Part shown: piece by piece, positions 8,029-15,122 of the stretch
Layout of the letters: every line of letters begins with the position of its first letter
Numbering within the stretch: position 1 is the stretch's first letter
Origin: UBA6136 sp964344495
GTDB lineage: Bacteria; Pseudomonadota; Gammaproteobacteria; Methylococcales; Methylococcaceae
Direction: 5' to 3'
NCBI GenBank assembly: GCA_964344495.1
Contig: CAYFNI010000007.1
Span: 1-38,662, forward strand
Length of the DNA: 38,662 bases
Notes under the pieces: model-generated
What the model was told of the DNA's origin: nothing
What the model saw: the letters and a program-made list of their open reading frames with translations, nothing else
The model's database searches: none
Translations under genes and position numbers: made by a program

Positions 8029-9132
8029 ATGGGCGTTCCGCTAAGGCAACAGATTACCGTCGCGACATACCTTATCAAGCAAAAACTGACCGGCAAAACC
8101 AAGTATCCGCTGGTTCTGATGCTCGAGCCCCTCTTTCGCTGCAATCTCGCCTGCGCCGGTTGCGGCAAAATCGATTATCCGGATGAGATCCTGAACCGCC
8201 GCCTGAGCGTTCAGGAATGCCTGGAGGCCGTCGACGAATGTGGCGCACCGATTGTTTCGATTGCCGGCGGCGAGCCACTCTTGCACAAGGAACTCCCCCA
8301 GGTCGTCGAAGGCATCATTGCCCGGGGCAAGTACGTCTATCTGTGCACCAATGCGCTTCTGCTGAAAAAGCGCATTGACGACTACAAGCCCTCACCCTAC
8401 CTGACCTTCTCCATTCATCTGGATGGCAACGAAGATCGTCACGATAGCTCGGTTTGCCAGCAGGGCGTGTTCGAGAGGGCTGTGGATGCGGTCAAGATGG
8501 CCATCAGCCGCGGCTTCCGCGTCACCGTGAATTGCACCCTGTTTCAAGGCGAATCGGCCGCAGAAGTGGCTGAATTTCTGGATTACTGCAAAAAACTGGG
8601 CGTCGAGGGCACGACCATTGCGCCGGGCTTCAGTTATGAGCATGCCCCGCAACAAGACATCTTCATCAAGATGCGGGACAGCAAGCAACTTTTCCGGGAC
8701 GTATTCAAGCTGGGCCGTGGCCGCAAGTGGCAGTTGAATCACTCCAGCCTGTACCTGGATTTTCTGGCGGGCAACCAAAGCTACCATTGCACCCCGTGGG
8801 GCAACCCGACCCGCAATGTGTTCGGCTGGCAAAAGCCATGCTACCTGCTGGTGGACGAAGGTTATGCGACGTCGTTCAAGTCGCTTATGGAAGACACCCC
8901 ATGGGACAAGTACGGCAATGCCAAGAACCCCAAGTGCGCCAATTGCATGGCCCACTGTGGCTTCGAGGCCTCTGCGGTCGAGGATGCCATGAAACACCCG
9001 CTGAAAGCCGCCTGGGTCTCTCTGATGGGCCCGCGCACATCAGGCCCGATGGCAGAAGAGGTGAAACCCGAATATGAGGTTCAGCCGGAGACCAAGCCGC
9101 GCCGGACGATCTCCATCGAAGCGGTTGACTGA
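8029..9132 (+). CDS. hpnH: Radical SAM adenosylhopane synthase HpnH
   Basis: A 367-residue radical SAM enzyme. The cluster motif CNLACAGC gives the CxxxCxxC set at Cys38, Cys42 and Cys45, followed by SIAGGEPLLH, the GGE motif that contacts the SAM amino group. A C-terminal Cys cluster (CANCMAHCGFEAS) is typical of HpnH. The enzyme couples the 5'-deoxyadenosyl radical to hopene to give adenosylhopane, the first step of side-chain extension. The ATG is preceded by a strong ribosome-binding site, TTGGAGGACCC (GGAGG at 8020-8024). It is transcribed away from the other hpn genes and closed by a strong terminator, so it forms its own transcription unit. The call is very secure. Confidence 0.95.
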   Translation: MGVPLRQQITVATYLIKQKLTGKTKYPLVLMLEPLFRCNLACAGCGKIDYPDEILNRRLSVQECLEAVDECGAPIVSIAGGEPLLHKELPQVVEGIIARGKYVYLCTNALLLKKRIDDYKPSPYLTFSIHLDGNEDRHDSSVCQQGVFERAVDAVKMAISRGFRVTVNCTLFQGESAAEVAEFLDYCKKLGVEGTTIAPGFSYEHAPQQDIFIKMRDSKQLFRDVFKLGRGRKWQLNHSSLYLDFLAGNQSYHCTPWGNPTRNVFGWQKPCYLLVDEGYATSFKSLMEDTPWDKYGNAKNPKCANCMAHCGFEASAVEDAMKHPLKAAWVSLMGPRTSGPMAEEVKPEYEVQPETKPRRTISIEAVD

Positions 9133-9151
9133 CACCCCGCGCACCCGCGCA

Positions 9152-9187
9152 AACCGGCCCACTCGTGCGAGGGGCCGGTTTTTTTAT
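9152..9187 (+). terminator. Rho-independent terminator of hpnH
   Basis: A perfect 9-bp stem AACCGGCCC (9152-9160) / GGGCCGGTT (9172-9180) with an 11-nt loop is followed directly by a run of T. It lies 19 bp after the hpnH stop and just before the 3' end of the convergent methyltransferase gene. The opposite strand lacks a T-run, so it is mainly one-directional. Confidence 0.9.
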
Positions 9188-9190
9188 GCC

Positions 9191-9637
9191 TTACAGCCAG
9201 CGGCGCACACGCTCGACATAACGGCGGTAGTCTTCGCCGAATGCATCCGTGAGCCTGGCCTCCTCGTAAGGAATATGGATACGGTTGATGATCAGGAAAA
9301 ATGCCGGGGGCACCAGCCAGAAGGGCAGGGTTCCCATATAGAAAGCGAAGCCGATCAACGCCGTCAACAACCCGAGATACATGGGATTGCGTGTCCACAG
9401 GTACGCTCCCAGCGTGACCAGCTGCGTCGGACTACCAAAAGGCAATACCGTGGTTTTCAGCTGCCTGAATTGATAGGCGGCGGACGCCGCTAGTGCCACC
9501 CCCGAAGCCAGCCACGCTAATCCCCCCGTCGACGCAGGCACCAGTTCGAGCCCAGGGAAGCTCTTGTCCAGTCCGTACGCCACCCACACCAGCAGCAATG
9601 CCACCATGGGAGGCGGGAAAAAGAATAATGTGTTCAC
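9191..9637 (-). CDS. Small membrane methyltransferase, isoprenylcysteine/phospholipid methyltransferase-like
   Basis: This is a 148-residue, strongly hydrophobic protein with about four membrane helices and the conserved C-terminal block of the ICMT/PEMT-like family: a Gly-Ala-Tyr segment then TRNPMYLGLL (the RNPxYxG motif), and later the Glu-Glu pair and tyrosines in IPYEEARLTDAFGEDYRRY. These are SAM-dependent methyltransferases of lipids or membrane compounds; bacterial substrates are mostly unknown and I cannot name one here. I chose GTG 9637 because AGGAG lies 5 bp upstream; an in-frame TTG at 9667 would overlap the MOSC gene. It is the last gene of the leftward skp-lpxA run, 22 bp after the MOSC gene. 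Family is secure, function is not. Confidence 0.82.
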   Translation of the reverse strand: MNTLFFFPPPMVALLLVWVAYGLDKSFPGLELVPASTGGLAWLASGVALAASAAYQFRQLKTTVLPFGSPTQLVTLGAYLWTRNPMYLGLLTALIGFAFYMGTLPFWLVPPAFFLIINRIHIPYEEARLTDAFGEDYRRYVERVRRWL

Positions 9638-9659
9638 GTCATCTCCTGAAGTTTGAATA

Positions 9660-10310
9660 TCAATCAATTGTCTGGCGCTCTGTCAGATCTTGCCGCCATG
9701 CCTCCGACAGAGCCTCCTGGGCGAGTACTTTCCTGATCCAGTCCTGCTGCTGCGGGCCCTTGACTAGCGCTCGCATGGCATCACGGATGGAAACGGGATC
9801 GGGGTGACCGGACAGCCACTGAATGGCATCTCCGGCCTGAATGACCCCCGGCTTTAGCACCCGCAGATAGAAGCCGGTGCGCCCGGAGGTCAGAAAATCG
9901 GCCACAAAACCCGGATCGCCAAATTTGATGCCCAGCTTGAAACAGGGCACCCGCGGCTGCGTCACCTGCATGAGGCAGGCGCCAACGGAAAAGACGTCAC
10001 CGATATGGATCCGCTCGTCCGGCATGTCCGTCACGGTGAGGTTTTCTCCGAAGTGCCCGGGTGGATAAGCACTCTCTTTACGGTGCTCCGCCCAGTAGTC
10101 CCGATTCTCGATCGAATAGACATAGACCGCCTTGTCGACACCGCCATGATGCTTGCGATCAACCTGAAGATCCCCGAGGAGACCTTCCGCGAACACTTCA
10201 ACCGGGCCATCGACCGGGTGCTTGTAGATTCCGGTTTCAACGCTGCTGGCCTTGTAAGTCAGCTGCGTCAGACCACCAAGACTGATCGCAACAATACGCA
10301 TCGGATTCAT
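9660..10310 (-). CDS. MOSC domain protein (YiiM-like)
   Basis: A 216-residue MOSC-domain protein. Key features are GLLGDLQVDRKHHGGVDKAVY (a DxxxHGG-type motif), PPGHFGENLT and PRVPCFKL, whose Cys is the residue that would bind the molybdenum cofactor's sulfur/metal in this family. E. coli YiiM, of similar length, is a molybdenum-dependent protein that protects against N-hydroxylated base analogues by reduction. The same role is possible here but unproven. It lies 21 bp after rnhB, so it is probably co-transcribed, perhaps fortuitously. A second ATG nine bases inside (10301) is an alternative start; neither has a strong ribosome-binding site. Confidence 0.85.
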   Translation of the reverse strand: MNPMRIVAISLGGLTQLTYKASSVETGIYKHPVDGPVEVFAEGLLGDLQVDRKHHGGVDKAVYVYSIENRDYWAEHRKESAYPPGHFGENLTVTDMPDERIHIGDVFSVGACLMQVTQPRVPCFKLGIKFGDPGFVADFLTSGRTGFYLRVLKPGVIQAGDAIQWLSGHPDPVSIRDAMRALVKGPQQQDWIRKVLAQEALSEAWRQDLTERQTID

Positions 10311-10331
10311 GGCAAAAGCTCGACTTTGTCT

Positions 10332-10910
10332 TCACAGATAGCGCTGAACAGGCCTGAATGACCGCCGATGCAACGGCGACGGTCCAAGTCGCTGCAAGGC
10401 CTGCCGGTGGGCCACCGTAGGATAGCCCTTGTGGACAGCGAAGTCATAGCCTGGAAACAGTGCGTCGGCGATCTGCATTTCCCGGTCGCGATGCACCTTT
10501 GCCAGAATCGAGGCTGCCGAGATGGCCGGTTCGGTCAAATCCCCACCGATCAACGCCACCGTGGGGCACGGCAATCCGGGACAATGCAGGCCATCCACCC
10601 TGGCTTGCTCGGGGGCAACCGGCAATGCCTGGAATGCCCTGCGCATCGCGAGCAGCGAGGCTTGCAGGATATTCAGATGGTCGATTTCGCTCGGCTCCGC
10701 CCGACCGATCGCCCACGCGACAGCCGTTTGCCTGATCATTTCGGCCAGCGCCTCGCGTTTGCGGGGACTGAGCTTCTTGGAGTCCGTCAGTCCGGGCAGC
10801 GGCGCACCGTCGGGCGGCAGAATGACGGCTGCGGCGATCACTGCACCGGCGAGACAACCCCGCCCGGCCTCATCCAAACCCGCAATGAGCGGAGCACCGG
10901 TTGGTTTCAT
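10332..10910 (-). CDS. rnhB: Ribonuclease HII
   Basis: A 192-residue RNase HII, which cuts RNA in RNA-DNA hybrids and starts removal of misincorporated ribonucleotides. The catalytic motif IAGLDEAGRGCLAG near residue 9 gives the first Asp-Glu pair. LTDSKKLSPRKREAL and the segment SAASILAKVHRDREM are family signatures, the latter leading to the last active-site Asp. Length matches E. coli RnhB (198). It lies 17 bp after lpxA. In E. coli and relatives the order is lpxA-lpxB-rnhB; here lpxB is missing but rnhB has kept its place. Confidence 0.95.
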   Translation of the reverse strand: MKPTGAPLIAGLDEAGRGCLAGAVIAAAVILPPDGAPLPGLTDSKKLSPRKREALAEMIRQTAVAWAIGRAEPSEIDHLNILQASLLAMRRAFQALPVAPEQARVDGLHCPGLPCPTVALIGGDLTEPAISAASILAKVHRDREMQIADALFPGYDFAVHKGYPTVAHRQALQRLGPSPLHRRSFRPVQRYL

Positions 10911-10927
10911 GCTGACCGAGGAAATCG

Positions 10928-11698
10928 CTAACGGATGATGCTGCGCCCGCTTTGCCGGAGAAAGTCGAGTATGGGGACAATTTCTGGCGCCTCGTCAGAC
11001 ATGGCGGCCAGACTCTCGATGGCCTCTTCCAGCTTGAGCTTCGACTTGTAGATCAGCTTGAATGCGCGCTTGACCTGGAGAATGGCGTTGGCATCGAACC
11101 CTCGACGCTCCAGACCAACCGTATTGATGCCGCGCGGCTTGGTCGGGCTACCGCCGACCATCACGTAAGGCGGTATGTCGCGACTGATGACGCTTCCCAT
11201 GCCGGAGAAGCTATGGCGTCCGATCCGGCAAAATTGGTGAACCAGCGAGAAGCCGCCGAGAATGGCATGATCCTCGACGGTCACGTGTCCGGCCAGCGAC
11301 GCCCCGTTCGCCATGATAATACTGTCACCCAGCATGCAATCATGCGCGACATGCGTGTATGCCATCAGCAGATTGTCATGTCCGATCCGGGTAATGCTCT
11401 GATCCTGCACCGTGCCCCGATGAATGGTGCAGTATTCGCGGATCACGTTGCGATCGCCTATCTCGAGCCGAGTCACCTCGCCCCGGTATTTCTTGTCCTG
11501 AGGATCTTCGCCGATCGAGCAGAACTGAAAGACACGGTTGTCGCAACCAATACGGGTCGGCCCGCGCAGGACCACATGCGGCCCGATCTGCGTACCGGCG
11601 CCGACCTCGACATCCGGGCCGATCAGGGAGAAAGCCCCGACGCTGACGCCCTCGGCCAGTCTGGCGCTGGGATCAATGACCGCGGAAGGATGAATCAA
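10928..11698 (-). CDS. lpxA: UDP-N-acetylglucosamine O-acyltransferase
   Basis: LpxA transfers a hydroxyacyl chain from ACP to UDP-GlcNAc, the first step of lipid A synthesis. The 256-residue product is a left-handed beta-helix protein full of hexapeptide repeats (I-G-x-x-x-x periodicity), with LLMAYTHVAHDCMLGD carrying the catalytic His equivalent to E. coli His125, and the helical C-terminal domain ending the chain. I chose TTG 11698 as start: it gives MIHPSAVIDPSA, the family's normal N-terminus, and GGAG lies 8 bp upstream, overlapping the fabZ stop. A GTG at 11722 would add eight residues overlapping fabZ. It follows fabZ by 5 bp, so translation is probably coupled. Confidence 0.95.
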   Translation of the reverse strand: MIHPSAVIDPSARLAEGVSVGAFSLIGPDVEVGAGTQIGPHVVLRGPTRIGCDNRVFQFCSIGEDPQDKKYRGEVTRLEIGDRNVIREYCTIHRGTVQDQSITRIGHDNLLMAYTHVAHDCMLGDSIIMANGASLAGHVTVEDHAILGGFSLVHQFCRIGRHSFSGMGSVISRDIPPYVMVGGSPTKPRGINTVGLERRGFDANAILQVKRAFKLIYKSKLKLEEAIESLAAMSDEAPEIVPILDFLRQSGRSIIR

Positions 11699-11703
11699 AC
11701 GGC

Positions 11704-12135
11704 TTACTCCGCAGCAGCGCACATAATTTCGGCGCTTGCCACAAACTCGCCATCAACCTCGGCGCGGCACTCAAAAGCCCAGATATTGCGCTTGTGCCGC
11801 AGATAGGTGGCCTCCAGCTTAAGCTGGTCGCCCGGTCCAACCGGCCGCTTGAAGCGCACTTTGTCGAGCCCGACGAGGTAGTAGGTGCGCCCCTTGCCAA
11901 CCAGCCCCTCGACAGAGCGTCCGGCCAACAGGCCCGTGGCTTGCGCCAGAGCCTCAATGATCAGCACGCCCGGCATGATCGGAGCAGCCGGGAAATGGCC
12001 GGTGAAGAACGGCTCGTTGTAGGTAACATTCTTGATGGCAAGCAAACGCTTGCCCGGTTCAACCTCAAGCACCCTGTCGACCAGAAGGAAGGGGTAACGG
12101 TGAGGCAGATATTCCTTGATTTCCTGAATATCCAA
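11704..12135 (-). CDS. fabZ: 3-hydroxyacyl-ACP dehydratase FabZ
   Basis: FabZ dehydrates 3-hydroxyacyl-ACP in fatty acid synthesis and competes with LpxA for hydroxymyristoyl-ACP. The 143-residue protein is a single hot-dog domain: PHRYPFLLVDRV near the N-terminus and FFTGHFPAAPIMPGVLIIEA holding catalytic His47 and Glu61. The length is normal. It lies between skp (38 bp upstream) and lpxA (5 bp downstream). lpxD, which usually sits just upstream of fabZ, is absent. This is a very secure call. Confidence 0.97.
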   Translation of the reverse strand: MDIQEIKEYLPHRYPFLLVDRVLEVEPGKRLLAIKNVTYNEPFFTGHFPAAPIMPGVLIIEALAQATGLLAGRSVEGLVGKGRTYYLVGLDKVRFKRPVGPGDQLKLEATYLRHKRNIWAFECRAEVDGEFVASAEIMCAAAE

Positions 12136-12173
12136 CGTGGATGGCCTTTAGGTAGTAGGTGATGTGACGAGGC

Positions 12174-12710
12174 TTACGGTGCTGCGGCTGGCGCCGGTGC
12201 AGCCGATTTCTTGCTTGCGCCACCCAGACGTTTTTCGACTTCGGAGGTAATGTTGAGGGCCTCTTTCGCAAAAGCGACGCCATCGACCAGAATCAGATCG
12301 AAACCCTGCTCCTTGGCCACTGACTGGATGGCCTCCTGAACCACCTTCTGGATCTTCGCCATTTCCTGATTGGCCCGCAACCCATAATCCTGACGCATTT
12401 CATCCATGGCGCGCTTGAATTCGCGGCCCCGATCGATCAGATCCTTCTCCAGCTTGCGCTTGTCGGCATCGCTCATGACAGCGATATCCTTTTCGAGCTT
12501 CTCCTCGAGTTTCTTCAGTTCTTTCTGCTCGTTGACCAGCTTGGTCTCACGCGGCTGGAACTCCTTCTTCAGTTCAGCCTGGGACTTTTGACTCTGGGCA
12601 GACTGGTCGACAAGCTTGCGAAGATCGACAACACCGATCTTGAGATCGGCCGCCGACAGGCCAGTGCTGAGCAAAAGACCGCAGAATGCAACAAGAAGCT
12701 TTTTAGACAT
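12174..12710 (-). CDS. skp: Periplasmic chaperone Skp/OmpH
   Basis: A 178-residue OmpH/Skp family protein. From ATG 12710 it starts with MSKKLLVAFCGLLLSTGLSA, a Sec signal peptide with cleavage likely after Ala20, followed by DLKIGVVDLRKLVDQSAQSQ, the beta-strand body segment. It then runs about 80 residues of Lys/Glu-rich coiled coil (the jellyfish tentacles) and returns to the body with GFDLILVDGVAFAKEALNIT. Skp holds unfolded outer-membrane proteins on the way to the BAM complex. The C-terminal tail is Ala/Pro-rich (APAPAAAP), a small oddity. I prefer 12710 over an in-frame start at 12737 because only the shorter form begins directly with the signal peptide. A TATAAT box lies about 87 bp upstream. 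Confidence 0.92.
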   Translation of the reverse strand: MSKKLLVAFCGLLLSTGLSAADLKIGVVDLRKLVDQSAQSQKSQAELKKEFQPRETKLVNEQKELKKLEEKLEKDIAVMSDADKRKLEKDLIDRGREFKRAMDEMRQDYGLRANQEMAKIQKVVQEAIQSVAKEQGFDLILVDGVAFAKEALNITSEVEKRLGGASKKSAAPAPAAAP

Positions 12711-12796
12711 GGTGGATACCTTGGGAAGGTTGTTCAAAGGGTGGACCGGACGGAAATGCCGCTGGATTTGCGCACAAACCCATTTAGCCTGCGTGG

Positions 12797-12802
12797 ATTA
12801 TA
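12797..12802 (-). promoter_or_regulatory. -10 box for the skp-fabZ-lpxA-rnhB run
   Basis: A perfect TATAAT is read on the minus strand, preceded by TG. A convincing -35 is not visible: ATGACT, 4 of 6, lies 19 bp upstream. Transcription would start near 12790, about 80 bp before the skp ATG. This suggests that skp heads its own unit rather than following bamA. Confidence 0.5.
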
Positions 12803-12893
12803 CAAGAAGAGTCTTTAACGGAGTCATTACCGGAGGGAACTTACTTGCCCTCAGAGCGCATCAATGCCCCCTGCAGAGCCCATTTCGCTCGCC

Positions 12894-12899
12894 TATAAT
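12894..12899 (+). promoter_or_regulatory. -10 box for the peptide-type ABC importer operon
   Basis: A perfect TATAAT is read on the plus strand. The hexamer 17 bp upstream (CTGCAG) matches a -35 only weakly. It lies 58 bp before the chosen ATG 12957, which argues that the coding region does not begin at the upstream in-frame ATG at 12864. Confidence 0.45.
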
Positions 12900-12917
12900 C
12901 CAATCCGGAAACGGTTT

Positions 12918-12931
12918 ATATTCACGAATAT
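12918..12931. repeat. Palindrome ATATTC-AC-GAATAT in the importer leader
   Basis: A perfect 6+6 palindrome with a 2-bp centre lies 19 bp after the -10 box and 25 bp before the ATG. Its position just after the expected transcription start would suit a repressor operator. No regulator gene is nearby, so the link is only inferred. Confidence 0.4.
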
Positions 12932-12956
12932 CCACGATGGGGGAGTTGCTCTGCTG

Positions 12957-15122
12957 ATGCGCTGGACCAGAACCGGAATTCACTGGCTGTGGATCGCCGC
13001 GCTCCTGACGCTCGCCAGCTGTGGCAGCCCGCCCAACAATCCTTACCCCGCCGAAGAAGCGCAGGACAATACCCTGTATGCCTCGTTTGAAGAGCGACCG
13101 AAACATCTGGATCCTGCTCGAGCCTACAGCGCCAACGAATATGAATTCATCGCCCAGATTTATGAACCGCCGCTGCAGTACGCCTACCTGAAGCGCCCCT
13201 ATCAGCTCGAACCCCTCGCCGCCGCGGCCCTGCCGGATGTCCATTACCTTGATGCCGAGAAGCACCGTCTGCCCGATGAGGCGCCGACGCAGCAGATTGC
13301 CTACAGCGTTTACGACATCCACCTGCGTGACGATCTGCGCTTTCAGCCACACCCGGCCTTCGCCCGGAACGATGAAGGTCAACTTCGCTACCTCGGACTG
13401 ACACCCGCGGCGCTGGCCTCGATCCGTACCCTGTCCGATTTTGGCCATACCGACACCCGGCCCGTCACAGCCTGGGATTACGTCTACCAGATCAAGCGCC
13501 TGGCTGACCCGCGTCTGCACTCACCGATCGCCGAAATGATGGCCGAGTACATTGATGGCTTACGCCCGCTGGCCGACCAACTGGCATCGGACCTCCGCCA
13601 GCGGCCCGATGCCTCCGGCTGGCTGGATTTGCGCGGCTACCCGCTGGAAGGCGTGGAAGTCATCAATGCTCACCACTACCGGATACGTTTGCGCGGCCAA
13701 TATCCGCAATTCCGCTTCTGGCTGGCCATGCCCTTCTTCGCGCCCATGCCCTGGGAGGCCGATGCGTTCTATGCCCAGCCAGGACTCATGGAACGCAACC
13801 TGTCGCTCGACTGGTACCCGATCGGCTCGGGGCCTTATCGCCTGATCGAGAACAACCCCAACCGCCGCATGATTCTGGCGCGCAATCCCCACTTCCACGA
13901 AGAACGCTATCCGCTGGCGGGTGAAGCCGGCGACATGGCCGCCGGCCTGCTGGCCGACGCCGGCCAGCGCCTGCCGCTGATCGATCGCGCCGTGTACGTG
14001 CTGGAAAAGGAAACCATCCCCTACTGGACCAAATTCCTGCAAGGCTATTACGACGCCTCTGGCGTCGCCTCCGACAATTTCGATCAGGCCATTCAATTCA
14101 GCGGCATCGGCAATGCCGAACTCACCCCGGAGATGCAGCAACGGGGCATCCACCTGCAAACTGCGGTCGCCGCCTCAACCCTCTACCTCGGCTTCAACAT
14201 GCTCGATCCCGTGGTCGGCGGGCTGGATGAGGCCCACTGCAAGCTACGCCAAGCCATCAGCATCGCCATCGATGAAGAGGAATTCATCGCCATCTTCATG
14301 AACGGGCGGGGTCTTGCGGCACAGGGACCACTGCCACCCGGACTGCCGGGGTCCGAAACCGGCCCGGCTGGCATCAACCCCTACGTCTACGACTGGATCG
14401 ATGGCGAGCCTCGCCGCAAGTCACTGGACACCGCCCGGCAACTGCTGGCCGAAGCCGGCTATCGGGGTGGCATCGACCCGACGCAGGGCAGTCCCCTGAC
14501 CCTGTTTCTCGACACGACCGCCTCCGGGGTCGATGACAAGCCGGTACTCAACTGGTATCGCAAACAACTCGCCAAACTGGGCATCCAGCTGGTGTTGCGG
14601 ACTACGGACTACAACCAGTTCCAGCAGAAAATGGCTAACGGCAATGCCCAGCTGTTCCGCTGGGGCTGGAACGCAGACTATCCGGATGCCGAAAATTTCT
14701 TTTTCCTGTTGTTCGGCGACAATACCAAGGTCGGCAAGGGCGGCGAAAATGCCGCCAACTACGCCAATCCGGCCTTTGACCGACTGTTCCGGACCATGCG
14801 CAACGCGCCCGATGGGCCGGCCCGCCACGAACTGATCCGGCAGATGGATGCCATCGTGCGTCACGATGCGCCGTGGGTCTTTGGCGTGCACCCCCAACAT
14901 TTCAGCCTCAGGCATGGCTGGTACACCAACTTCAAACCGAATCTGATGGCCAACAACGGACTGAAGTATCAACGCATCGACGCCGTCCAGCGCGACCAGC
15001 TCCGCCGCGCCTGGAACCAGCCCATCCACTGGCCATTGCTGCTGGCTGCGGCGGCGATGCTGGCGCTGATCGCACCCGCCGTCGTCCACTATCGTCGCCG
15101 CATGCGCGCGTCCGCCCTATGA
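12957..15122 (+). CDS. Peptide-type ABC importer binding lipoprotein (SBP family 5, YejA-like)
   Basis: A 721-residue family 5 extracellular substrate-binding protein, the group that binds oligopeptides, dipeptides or microcin-C-like molecules. From ATG 12957 the N-terminus is a lipoprotein signal with lipobox LASC (Cys22 lipidated). The body contains the family pattern: RLADPRLHSPIAEMM, then SGPYRLIENNPNRRMILARN, and late RWGWNADYPDAENFFFLLFG. Unusually, the last 35 residues form a clear membrane helix (about 20 hydrophobic residues, from HWPLLLAAAAM onward) ended by Tyr-Arg-Arg-Arg, so the protein seems anchored at both ends. It overlaps the permease gene by ATGA. An in-frame ATG at 12864 is less likely because it lies upstream of the -10 box and would bury the lipoprotein signal. 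Confidence 0.88.
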   Translation: MRWTRTGIHWLWIAALLTLASCGSPPNNPYPAEEAQDNTLYASFEERPKHLDPARAYSANEYEFIAQIYEPPLQYAYLKRPYQLEPLAAAALPDVHYLDAEKHRLPDEAPTQQIAYSVYDIHLRDDLRFQPHPAFARNDEGQLRYLGLTPAALASIRTLSDFGHTDTRPVTAWDYVYQIKRLADPRLHSPIAEMMAEYIDGLRPLADQLASDLRQRPDASGWLDLRGYPLEGVEVINAHHYRIRLRGQYPQFRFWLAMPFFAPMPWEADAFYAQPGLMERNLSLDWYPIGSGPYRLIENNPNRRMILARNPHFHEERYPLAGEAGDMAAGLLADAGQRLPLIDRAVYVLEKETIPYWTKFLQGYYDASGVASDNFDQAIQFSGIGNAELTPEMQQRGIHLQTAVAASTLYLGFNMLDPVVGGLDEAHCKLRQAISIAIDEEEFIAIFMNGRGLAAQGPLPPGLPGSETGPAGINPYVYDWIDGEPRRKSLDTARQLLAEAGYRGGIDPTQGSPLTLFLDTTASGVDDKPVLNWYRKQLAKLGIQLVLRTTDYNQFQQKMANGNAQLFRWGWNADYPDAENFFFLLFGDNTKVGKGGENAANYANPAFDRLFRTMRNAPDGPARHELIRQMDAIVRHDAPWVFGVHPQHFSLRHGWYTNFKPNLMANNGLKYQRIDAVQRDQLRRAWNQPIHWPLLLAAAAMLALIAPAVVHYRRRMRASAL

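Noticed and set aside
12864..12956. Longer N-terminus for the importer's binding protein
   Set aside because: A TATAAT box lies inside it, and the lipoprotein signal begins at 12957.
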